Shown: one piece after another, positions 1 through 6,269 of the stretch | How the letters are laid out: every line of letters starts with the position of its first letter | How positions within the stretch are numbered: the first letter of the stretch is position 1 | Origin: Betaproteobacteria bacterium | Lineage (GTDB): Bacteria; Pseudomonadota; Gammaproteobacteria; Burkholderiales; SG8-39 | Assembly: GCA_007280315.1 (NCBI GenBank) | Contig: QYQC01000041.1 | Coordinates: 1-6,269 of the forward strand | DNA length: 6,269 nt | Direction: 5' to 3' | The notes under the pieces: generated by a model | Database searches by the model: none | What the model saw: the letters and a program-made list of their open reading frames with translations, nothing else | Told to the model about the DNA's origin: nothing | Program-made: the position numbers and the translations under genes

Positions 1-1274
1 ACGCCGAGGATATCGGATTGAAACTGCATCAGTGTGTCGTTCGCCGCCGCGCCGCCGTCGACGCGCAGCTCCTTCAAACGGATGCCGGCATCCTTTTGCA
101 TCGCCAGCAGCACTTCTGCCGACTGGAAGGCAATGGCTTCGAGCGCCGCGCGCGCGATGTGTGCGCGCGTGGTCCCGCGCGTCAGTCCGAGCATGGCGCC
201 GCGCGCATACGCGTCCCAGTGCGGCGCGCCCAGTCCGGCGAACGCCGGCACCAGGTAGACGCCACCGGCGTCCGCCACGCTCGCCGCGAGCGCTTCTACG
301 TCGGCCGATTTACGAAAGAAACCCAGGCCGTCGCGCAACCACTGCACCACCGCGCCGGCAATGAACACGCCGCCCTCAAGCGCATACTGCGCCTTCGGGC
401 CTGCCTGGGCGCAGCGCGTGGTGAGCAGGCCATGCCTGGATGGGACTGCCTTTGCGCCGGTATTGAGCAGCATGAAGCAGCCGGTGCCGTAGGTATTCTT
501 GGCCATGCCCGGGCTGTGGCAGGCCTGGCCGAACAGCGCCGCCTGCTGGTCGCCGCCGATGCCGGCGATCGCGATCGATGCGCCCAAAAGCTTCTTCGAA
601 CTTTCGCCGTAGACATGCGACGACGGCAGCACCTGCGGCAGCAGCGCGCGCGGAATGCGAAACAGCTTGAGCAGCGCCGGGTCCCAGTCTCCGCTGTGGA
701 TGTTATAGAGCATGGTGCGCGAGGCGTTCGACACATCGGTTATGTGCAACGCCCCGCCGGTAAGCTTCCACGCGAGCCAGGTGTCCACAGTGCCGAACGC
801 GAGTTCGCCGCGCTCGGCGTGCAACCTCAGTCCCGGGATACTGTCGAGCAGCCAGGCGATTTTGGTGGCCGAGAAATACGGGTCGAGCACCAGACCGGTC
901 GCGCTTCGCACCGCCGGCGTCTTGCCGCGCCGCTTCAGGCTCGCGCACAGGTCGGCGGTGCGCCGGTCCTGCCAGACGATGGCGTTGTGCACCGGTTGGC
1001 CGGATTTGCGTTCCCACACGATGGCGGTTTCGCGCTGGTTGGTGATGCCAAGGGCGGTGATGTCGGCCGCCTTGAGTCCCGCGCGGGCGAGCGCCTGCCG
1101 GGCGACGCGCAACTGCGAGGTCCAGATGTCCTCCGGATTATGTTCGACCCATCCGGGATGAGGGAAGATCTGGCGGAATTCCTGTTGCGCCTGGGCGCGT
1201 ACGCTGCCGTCCTCGGCGAACACGATGGCGCGGGAGCTGGTGGTGCCCTGGTCGAGCGCGAGGATATGTTTCAT
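1..1274 (-). CDS. glpK: Glycerol kinase (FGGY family), C-terminus cut off by the window edge
   Basis: Glycerol kinase phosphorylates glycerol with ATP to sn-glycerol 3-phosphate in the cytoplasm. The minus-strand reading frame is open for 424 codons from ATG at 1274-1272 and runs off the left edge at LMQFQSDILG. E. coli GlpK (about 502 aa) continues about 75 residues beyond this motif, so the last sixth is missing. Visible family marks: the N-terminal phosphate-binding DQGTTSSRAIVF (residues 8-19), the glycerol-contacting NQRET (R81, E82) and DPYFS (Y133), the catalytic base D242 in GIGGDQQAALFGQ, then TYGTGCFML and RVDGG in the second ATPase half. Length and register match E. coli without frameshift. 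The E. coli allosteric loop GGKGGTR that binds fructose-1,6-bisphosphate is not present; the equivalent stretch is SSKKLLGAS (225-233). A weak ribosome site GGGGA lies about 12 bases before the start. It is divergent from the DUF2889 gene. Identity is very secure; regulation is inferred. Confidence 0.96.
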   Translation of the reverse strand, partial: MKHILALDQGTTSSRAIVFAEDGSVRAQAQQEFRQIFPHPGWVEHNPEDIWTSQLRVARQALARAGLKAADITALGITNQRETAIVWERKSGQPVHNAIVWQDRRTADLCASLKRRGKTPAVRSATGLVLDPYFSATKIAWLLDSIPGLRLHAERGELAFGTVDTWLAWKLTGGALHITDVSNASRTMLYNIHSGDWDPALLKLFRIPRALLPQVLPSSHVYGESSKKLLGASIAIAGIGGDQQAALFGQACHSPGMAKNTYGTGCFMLLNTGAKAVPSRHGLLTTRCAQAGPKAQYALEGGVFIAGAVVQWLRDGLGFFRKSADVEALAASVADAGGVYLVPAFAGLGAPHWDAYARGAMLGLTRGTTRAHIARAALEAIAFQSAEVLLAMQKDAGIRLKELRVDGGAAANDTLMQFQSDILG

Positions 1275-1308
1275 ATACTTTGTTTTTCCCCGATGGTGGA
1301 TACAGGCG

Positions 1309-1338
1309 ATTCTAATCGAGTAGCGCACGAAGTGTGAA
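1309..1338 (-). promoter_or_regulatory. Candidate sigma70 promoter of glpK
   Basis: On the minus strand, TTCACA (1338-1333, 5 of 6 matches to TTGACA) is followed after 18 bases by TAGAAT (1314-1309, 5 of 6 to TATAAT). The -10 box ends 34 bases before the glpK ATG, giving a leader of roughly 25-30 bases. Position, orientation and spacing all fit, but it was found by eye and not scored against a background model. Confidence 0.5.
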
Positions 1339-1423
1339 ACTGCGAAGAGGCTTTGCGGCAGTCGCTGTAGTCGGAGATTCCGGCGGGGTCAGGTCATTTT
1401 TGGGACGGTCGAGTGTGTTACCA

Positions 1424-1444
1424 TTCGACGTTGGTATCGTTGAA
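1424..1444. promoter_or_regulatory. Imperfect inverted repeat in the divergent intergenic region
   Basis: TTCGACG (1424-1430) and CGTTGAA (1438-1444) form 7-base arms with one mismatch around a 7-base spacer. A second, interleaved dyad is TACCA (1419-1423) with TGGTA (1432-1436). The element lies 15 bases before the DUF2889 start, where a repressor could act. It does not have the spacing of the E. coli GlpR operator (TTCG-N4-CGAA). Short dyads like this arise by chance, so the call is weak. I see no convincing rightward promoter in 1275-1458. Confidence 0.2.
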
Positions 1445-1458
1445 ATGTTTTCCAGGCA

Positions 1459-2016
1459 ATGCCGCTGTCCGCAGATTCAATTCCCCGTGTCCGTAAACAT
1501 ACCCGCAGCGTCCGCTTCGACGGCTATGCGCGGGCCGACGGACTGTGGGACATCGAAGCGCATCTGACCGATCTCAAACCCGACGACTATATGCTCGCGC
1601 CCGGCGTGCGCCCGGCCGGCAGTCCAGTGCACGACATGTGGATCCGCCTCACCATAGACCGGAAGTTGAACGTGGTAAGCGCGGAGGCCTCGACCGATGC
1701 CATGCCCTATCCGCCCTACTGTGCCGCGATTGCGCCGGATTACGCCGCGTTGTCGGGATTGAATCTGATGCGCGGATTTCGCCAGGCGGTGCATGAGCGC
1801 TTCGGTCTGGTGCGCGGCTGCACCCATCTGACCGAGCTTCTCGGCCAGTTTCCATCCGCCGCAATCCAGGTGCTCGCGGGAGAGGAGCGCGACAACCACG
1901 ACAATGGCAGAAAGCCGTTCCAGCTCGACCGCTGCCACGCACTCGACACCGGCGGTGAAGCGGTGCGCCTGTACTATCCGCGCTGGGCGCTCGGTGCGGC
2001 GAGCGCGACCGATTGA
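1459..2016 (+). CDS. DUF2889 family protein of unknown function
   Basis: A 185-residue protein that I recognise as DUF2889 from its motifs: KHTRSVRFDGYARADGLWDI near the N-terminus (13-32), then AHLTD, VHDMWIRLTID (57-67), the hallmark RGCTHLTELLG (119-129) and a C-terminal LDRCHALDTGG followed by YYPRW (156-175). No signal peptide or membrane segment is visible, so it is probably cytoplasmic. Conserved C121, H123, C159 and H160 might bind a metal or form an active site, but that is speculation. The start is well fixed: an in-frame TGA stands at 1441-1443 and the first start codon after it is this ATG; the ribosome site (CCAGG at 1452-1455) is poor and close. It is followed 78 bases later by sucC. 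From memory, hypothetical genes of this kind often sit before sucCD in betaproteobacteria, next to recA-recX; here glpK is the neighbour instead. The role is unknown. Confidence 0.82.
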   Translation: MPLSADSIPRVRKHTRSVRFDGYARADGLWDIEAHLTDLKPDDYMLAPGVRPAGSPVHDMWIRLTIDRKLNVVSAEASTDAMPYPPYCAAIAPDYAALSGLNLMRGFRQAVHERFGLVRGCTHLTELLGQFPSAAIQVLAGEERDNHDNGRKPFQLDRCHALDTGGEAVRLYYPRWALGAASATD

Positions 2017-2028
2017 CGCCGATTGACT
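2009..2028 (+). repeat. Tandem 9-base direct repeat, period 10
   Basis: CCGATTGAC occurs at 2009-2017 and again at 2019-2027. The first copy contains the stop codon of the DUF2889 gene; the second supplies the left arm of the palindrome at 2022-2037. It looks like a small local duplication; a function is not shown. Confidence 0.5.
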
Positions 2029-2037
2029 TTGGTCAAT
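2022..2037. promoter_or_regulatory. FNR/CRP-family-like operator upstream of sucCD
   Basis: ATTGAC (2022-2027), TTTG, GTCAAT (2032-2037) is a perfect 16-base palindrome. Its core TTGAC-N4-GTCAA has the layout of the FNR/ANR/FixK box (TTGAT-N4-ATCAA) with a T-to-C change in each half. The centre is at 2029.5. A poor -10-like GATCAT lies at 2060-2065, about 30 bases from the centre, close to the geometry of class II activation (site near -41.5). TTGACT within it could also serve as a -35 box, but no good -10 lies 16-18 bases downstream. There is no T run, so it is not a terminator. Redox control of sucCD is inference. Confidence 0.38.
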
Positions 2038-2094
2038 GCGCCTGGCTGCCAGTCTGCGTGATCATTCCATTACGATTCAAACAGGAAACTTGAG

Positions 2095-3261
2095 ATGAAG
2101 ATCCACGAATACCAGGCAAAGGAAGTGCTGCGCAAGTTCGGCGTGCCGACGCCGCGCGGCACACCCTGCTTTTCCGTCGAAGAGGCGGTCAAGGCAGCGG
2201 CGGCGATCCCGGGCAAGGTGTGGGTCGTAAAAGCGCAGATACACGCCGGCGGCCGCGGCAAAGGCGGTGGCGTCAAGCTGGCGAAGTCGGCGGACGAGGT
2301 CAAAGCCTACGCCAGTCAGATCCTCGGCATGCAGCTGAAGACGCACCAGACCGGACCCGAAGGGCAGAAAGTGCGGAGGCTGCTGATCGAAGAGGGCGCC
2401 GACATCAAGAAGGAACTCTACGTCGGCATGGTGGTGGACAGGGTGACGCAGAAGGTGTGCCTGATGGCGTCGAGCGAGGGCGGCATGGATATCGAGGAAG
2501 TCGCCGCGCACACGCCGGAAAAAATCCACAAGGTGTACGTCGATCCGCAAACCGGTCTGAAGGACGCCGAAGCCGACGAGGTCGCGGCGAAAATCGGCAT
2601 CCCCCCGGCATCGGTGCCGCAGGCGCGCGCGGTGCTGCAGGCGCTGTACCAGGCGTTCTGGGACACCGACGCCAGCCTGGCCGAGATCAATCCGCTGGTG
2701 CTCACCGGCGACGGCCGCGTGGTGGCGCTCGATGCCAAGATCAATTTCGATTCGAACGCGCTGTTCCGCCACCCGGACCTGGTCGCGCTGCGCGACCTCG
2801 ATGAGGAAGACGCGGCCGAAATCGAAGCGTCGAAATTCGACCTGTCCTACATCTCGCTCGATGGCAACATCGGCTGCCTGGTGAACGGCGCCGGACTCGC
2901 GATGGCGACCATGGACACGATCAAGCTGTACGGCGCCGAGCCGGCGAATTTTCTCGACGTCGGCGGCGGTGCCACGGCGGAAAAGGTGACCGAGGCATTC
3001 AAGATCATGCTCAAGAATCCGAAGGTAAAGGGGATCCTCGTCAATATCTTCGGCGGCATCATGCAATGCGACACCATTGCCAAGGGCGTGGTGGCGGCGG
3101 CGCGCGAGGTCAACCTGTCCGTGCCGCTGGTGGTGCGCATGAAGGGCACCAACGACGAGATGGGCAAGCAGATACTCAAGGATTCCGGGCTGCCGATCAT
3201 TTCAGCCGACAATATGGCCGACGCGGCGCAGAAAATAGTCGCTGCAGTAGCAGGAAAATAG
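2095..3261 (+). CDS. sucC: Succinyl-CoA synthetase (ADP-forming) beta subunit
   Basis: The beta subunit carries the nucleotide-binding ATP-grasp domain of succinyl-CoA synthetase, which interconverts succinyl-CoA, phosphate and ADP with succinate, CoA and ATP in the TCA cycle. At 388 residues it has the same length as E. coli SucC. Visible marks: N-terminal HEYQAKEVL, P20 at the position tied to nucleotide choice in E. coli, KAQIHAGGRGKGGGVK (46-61) for nucleotide binding, Mg2+ ligands N199 (EINPLV) and D213 (ALDAK) at the exact E. coli positions, and C-terminal DGNIGCLVNGAGLAM, NFLDVGGGAT and NIFGGI. Q324 (GGIMQCD) stands where Arg or Lys is common. The start is supported by AGGAAA (2083-2088) upstream. 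Malate-CoA ligase MtkA was considered and rejected: its relatives read NIFAG at the NIFGG position. It is followed after 12 bases by sucD, so the two are surely cotranscribed. Confidence 0.97.
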   Translation: MKIHEYQAKEVLRKFGVPTPRGTPCFSVEEAVKAAAAIPGKVWVVKAQIHAGGRGKGGGVKLAKSADEVKAYASQILGMQLKTHQTGPEGQKVRRLLIEEGADIKKELYVGMVVDRVTQKVCLMASSEGGMDIEEVAAHTPEKIHKVYVDPQTGLKDAEADEVAAKIGIPPASVPQARAVLQALYQAFWDTDASLAEINPLVLTGDGRVVALDAKINFDSNALFRHPDLVALRDLDEEDAAEIEASKFDLSYISLDGNIGCLVNGAGLAMATMDTIKLYGAEPANFLDVGGGATAEKVTEAFKIMLKNPKVKGILVNIFGGIMQCDTIAKGVVAAAREVNLSVPLVVRMKGTNDEMGKQILKDSGLPIISADNMADAAQKIVAAVAGK

Positions 3262-3273
3262 GAAAACTACGCA

Positions 3274-4158
<885 letters not shown>

Positions 4159-4261
4159 ACGCAAATTTGGATTAGACAGAAGAACGGGGGCAGGAGAGCC
4201 TGTGTTATCCAGGAACCCGCGCCCGATGTGATTTGCAGCTACGCAGATCGCAAGTGTCTCG

Positions 4262-4280
4262 AACGCGAACGCGTTTTTTT
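4262..4280 (+). terminator. Weak hairpin with a T run between sucD and the formate dehydrogenase genes
   Basis: AACGC (4262-4266), GAAC loop, GCGTT (4271-4275) is followed by further T residues to 4280 (seven T in a row from 4274). This has the form of an intrinsic terminator for sucCD, but the stem has only five pairs, two of them A-T. The T run directly abuts the ribosome site AAAGGA (4281-4286) of the next gene, which is an odd place for a full terminator. It could instead be an attenuator or simply a U-rich ribosome-standby stretch. The rest of the 133-base gap (4159-4291) shows only short imperfect hairpins and no promoter I can defend. Confidence 0.3.
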
Positions 4281-4291
4281 AAAGGACATTT

Positions 4292-5974
4292 GTGAGCCAA
4301 GTCATCATCCCGATCATTGCCGAGCGCAAGCGGCGCGGAACGATCAAGGGCCGCACTCCCGATGCGCAGGCGCTGCAACAGGTCCGGGCGCTTCTCGGTG
4401 CTGCGCCGCGACGGCGCGACCTTCTGATCGAGCACCTGCACAAAATGCAGGATCGCTACGGCCATCTGTCCGCGGCGCATCTTGTCGCTTTGGCGGCGGA
4501 AATGAAACTGTCCCTGGCCGAGGTCTACGAGGTCGCGACCTTCTATCATCATTTCGACGTGGTGAAGGAAGGCGATGCGGCGCCGGCGGCGATTACCGTG
4601 CGCGTATGCGAATCGCTCTCCTGCGAAATGGCCGGAGCGAAGGAATTGCTTTCCAGGCTGCCCGGCATTCTCGGGCGCGACGTGCGCGTCATTCCCGCGC
4701 CCTGCGTCGGCCGCTGTGACACCGCGCCGGTGGTGGTGATCGGGCAGAATCCGCTGCCCCACGCAACTCTGGACGGCGTGAAAAAGCTGGTGGCGGCGAA
4801 GGCGGTCAAACATCGCCCGGGAACGTACATCGATTACCGCAGCTATCGCAGGCAGGGCGGCTACGCGCTGTTGCAGCGATGCCTGGCCGGCAAGCGCGAT
4901 TACCGCAAGTTGACGCAGGCGATGGACGATTCCGGTCTGGGCGGACTGGGCGGCGCGGGTTTCCCGGCCGGTCGCAAATGGAAGATCGTGCGCGCCGAGC
5001 CCGAGCCGCGCCTGCTGGCGGTGAATATCGACGAGGGCGAACCCGGTACGTTCAAGGACCGCTACTATCTCGAGCGCGACCCGCACCGGTTTCTCGAAGG
5101 CGCGCTGATCGCAGCCTGGACCGCCGGGATAGCCGAGGTCTATATCTATTTGCGCGACGAGTACGCCGGTTGCCGTGCGATTCTCGAGACCGAACTCGCC
5201 GCGCTCAAGGCCGATCCACCCTGTGCGCTGCCGCCGATACATTTGCGCCGCGGCGCCGGCGCCTATATTTGCGGCGAGGAATCTGCAATGATCGAGTCGA
5301 TCGAAGGCAAACGCGGCATGCCGCGCCTGCGACCGCCCTATGTGGCCCAGGTCGGCCTGTTCGGCCGGCCGACGCTGGAACACAATATGGAAACGCTCCA
5401 TTGGGTGCGCGAAATCCTGGAGAAGGGTGCGGCCTGGTTCGCCGGACACGGCCGTCACGCGCGCCACGGCCTGCGCTCGTTTTCCGTCTCCGGGCGCGTG
5501 AACAAGCCCGGCGTGCATTTGGCGCCGGCGGGTATTACGGTGAAGGAACTGATAGCGGAATACTGCGGCGGCATGATCGACGGGCACGCGTTCTACGCCT
5601 ATCTGCCGGGTGGCGCCTCGGGTGGAATTCTGCCCGCGTCCATGGGCGACATTCCGCTCGACTTCGACACGCTGCAACCCCACGGCTGCTTCATCGGTTC
5701 GGCCGCGGTGATGATCCTGTCGGATCACGATCGCGCCACCGATGCGGCGCGCAACATGATGCGGTTTTTCTCCGACGAATCCTGTGGCCAGTGCACGCCC
5801 TGCCGCGTGGGCACGGCCAAAGCGGTGAAGCTGCTCGATGCTCCCAAATGGGACCAGACGCTGCTGAACGAACTGTCGCAGGTGATGATCGACGCCTCGA
5901 TCTGCGGCCTGGGCCAGGCCGCGCCCAACCCGGTGCTGTGCGTGATGAAATATTTTCCGCACGAGCTGGCGTGA
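4292..5974 (+). CDS. fdh1B: NAD-dependent formate dehydrogenase beta (diaphorase) subunit, NuoE-NuoF fusion
   Basis: This 560-residue protein joins two complex I-like modules and would pass electrons from the catalytic subunit through Fe-S clusters to FMN and NAD+. The N-terminal NuoE/thioredoxin-like part (about 1-165) has the four [2Fe-2S] cysteines C106-x4-C111 and C138-x3-C142. The NuoF-like part has the FMN/NAD glycine-rich LGGLGGAGFPAGRKW (216-230), NIDEGEPGTFKDR (245-257), CGEESAMIESIEGKRG (327-342) and [4Fe-4S] ligands C498, C501, C504 and C538. The start is GTG, chosen because AAAGGA (4281-4286) lies five bases before it. The size resembles Methylobacterium extorquens Fdh1B (about 572 aa, from memory); in Cupriavidus-type enzymes NuoE (FdsG) and NuoF (FdsB) are separate. 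HoxF of NAD-reducing hydrogenase is also a fusion, but the downstream gene favours formate dehydrogenase. The symbol is by analogy; fdsB or fdhB would also be used. Confidence 0.88.
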   Translation: MSQVIIPIIAERKRRGTIKGRTPDAQALQQVRALLGAAPRRRDLLIEHLHKMQDRYGHLSAAHLVALAAEMKLSLAEVYEVATFYHHFDVVKEGDAAPAAITVRVCESLSCEMAGAKELLSRLPGILGRDVRVIPAPCVGRCDTAPVVVIGQNPLPHATLDGVKKLVAAKAVKHRPGTYIDYRSYRRQGGYALLQRCLAGKRDYRKLTQAMDDSGLGGLGGAGFPAGRKWKIVRAEPEPRLLAVNIDEGEPGTFKDRYYLERDPHRFLEGALIAAWTAGIAEVYIYLRDEYAGCRAILETELAALKADPPCALPPIHLRRGAGAYICGEESAMIESIEGKRGMPRLRPPYVAQVGLFGRPTLEHNMETLHWVREILEKGAAWFAGHGRHARHGLRSFSVSGRVNKPGVHLAPAGITVKELIAEYCGGMIDGHAFYAYLPGGASGGILPASMGDIPLDFDTLQPHGCFIGSAAVMILSDHDRATDAARNMMRFFSDESCGQCTPCRVGTAKAVKLLDAPKWDQTLLNELSQVMIDASICGLGQAAPNPVLCVMKYFPHELA

Positions 5975-6000
5975 TGAAATGCCGGAAGGAAGACCGATGA
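5974..6000 (+). other. 8-codon ORF bridging the beta and alpha formate dehydrogenase genes
   Basis: ATG at 5974-5976 overlaps the beta-subunit stop by one base (TGATG), reads MKCRKEDR and stops with TGA at 5998-6000, overlapping the alpha-subunit ATG (ATGA). The alpha gene's own ribosome site AAGGA (5986-5990) lies inside it. It could carry terminating ribosomes to the alpha start; its product is unlikely to matter. It may be chance. Confidence 0.2.
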
Positions 6001-6269
6001 CCGCAATCACCAGACAAGAGATCGCCGCACTGCCGGTGGAATTCAAACTCAACGGCAGGACAGTGGTCGGCCGCGCCGACGAAACCATTCTCCAGACGGC
6101 CAAACAGCACGGTATCGACATTCCGCATCTTTGCTACAAGGAAGGCCTGCGCCCCGACGGCAACTGCCGCGCCTGCGTGGTCGAGATCAAGGGTGAACGG
6201 GTGCTGGCGCCCTCGTGCTGCCGGCACCCGGCAAGCGGCATGGAAGTCACAACCGACAACGAGCGCGCG
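5997..6269 (+). CDS. fdh1A: NAD-dependent formate dehydrogenase alpha subunit, N-terminal fragment
   Basis: The first 91 codons of a gene that runs off the right edge. The fragment is a complex I NuoG-like ferredoxin domain with the [2Fe-2S] pattern C46-x10-C57-x2-C60-x13-C74, within LCYKEGLRPDGNCRACVVEI and LAPSCCR. This EGLRPDGNCRAC...APSCCR form is typical of the Mo/W formate dehydrogenase alpha subunit (FdsA/Fdh1A, usually 900-1000 aa), which should continue into [4Fe-4S] domains and a molybdopterin oxidoreductase domain that oxidises formate to CO2. The active-site Cys or Sec and the metal (Mo or W) cannot be seen. The start has a good ribosome site, AAGGA at 5986-5990, and lies 22 bases after the beta-subunit stop, so the genes form one operon. 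HoxU of NAD hydrogenase has a related domain but lacks this RPDGNCRAC wording. Confidence 0.87.
   Translation, partial: MTAITRQEIAALPVEFKLNGRTVVGRADETILQTAKQHGIDIPHLCYKEGLRPDGNCRACVVEIKGERVLAPSCCRHPASGMEVTTDNERA

Noticed and set aside
18..1337. 439-codon plus-strand open frame over glpK
   Set aside because: It is the shadow of glpK on the other strand; its translation has no recognisable motif and is Arg/Ala/His-rich, as expected from an antisense high-GC frame.
1340..1358. Hairpin CTGCGAAG-AGG-CTTTGCGG in the divergent gap
   Set aside because: Eight pairs include G-U pairs and a three-base loop, with no T run on either side; no reason to call a terminator or RNA gene.
1334..1567. 77-codon plus-strand open frame starting in the divergent gap
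   Set aside because: Starts with GTG without a ribosome site, overlaps the DUF2889 gene out of frame and resembles nothing known.
4186..4224. GC-rich imperfect hairpins after sucD (CAGG-AGAG-CCTG and neighbours)
   Set aside because: Stems are only four or five pairs and no T run follows; not enough for a terminator.
4217..4240. Possible sigma54 promoter (TTTGC near 4232-4236) before the formate dehydrogenase gene
   Set aside because: The required GG is absent ten bases upstream of the GC; those bases are CC.
4205..6121. 638-codon minus-strand open frame over the formate dehydrogenase genes
   Set aside because: Antisense frame of two well-supported genes; low-complexity Arg/His/Ala composition and no domain. 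Its length reflects scarcity of stop codons in high-GC DNA.
4292..6269. HoxF-HoxU of an NAD-reducing hydrogenase
   Set aside because: HoxF is also a NuoE-NuoF fusion, but the following ferredoxin domain has the RPDGNCRAC and LAPSCCR wording of formate dehydrogenase alpha. The alternative is not fully excluded until the downstream sequence is seen.

Overview
The window looks like chromosomal DNA of a high-GC proteobacterium, most likely a betaproteobacterium. The SucC and SucD proteins read like betaproteobacterial versions (remembered family sequences, no search run). There is one divergently placed gene on the minus strand and five features in a rightward block; coding density is high, and no gap exceeds about 185 bases. 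I see no tRNA, rRNA, CRISPR array, insertion sequence or prophage.

Layout. 1-1274 (minus) is glpK, glycerol kinase, cut by the left edge so that roughly the last 75 codons are missing. 1275-1458 is the divergent intergenic region; it holds a good sigma70-type promoter for glpK and an imperfect dyad near the start of the rightward gene. 1459-2016 (plus) is a DUF2889-family protein of unknown function. A 78-base gap then carries a 16-base palindrome matching the FNR/CRP-family box pattern TTGAC-N4-GTCAA. 2095-3261 sucC and 3274-4158 sucD encode the two subunits of succinyl-CoA synthetase, 12 bases apart. After a 133-base gap with a small hairpin and a T run, 4292-5974 encodes a NuoE-NuoF fusion, the diaphorase (beta) subunit of an NAD-dependent formate dehydrogenase. 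5997-6269 is the start of its catalytic alpha subunit, cut by the right edge.

Function. SucCD makes ATP (or GTP) from succinyl-CoA in the TCA cycle. The formate dehydrogenase would oxidise formate to CO2, passing electrons from the alpha-subunit metal site through iron-sulfur clusters to FMN and NAD+ in the beta subunit. GlpK phosphorylates glycerol for entry into glycolysis. These are ordinary central-metabolism genes. I did not find a clearly new system. The points worth a second look are the FNR-like box before sucCD, the two-subunit (fused) architecture of the formate dehydrogenase, its position right after sucCD, the 8-codon ORF linking the two formate dehydrogenase genes, and the loss of the enteric fructose-1,6-bisphosphate loop in GlpK.
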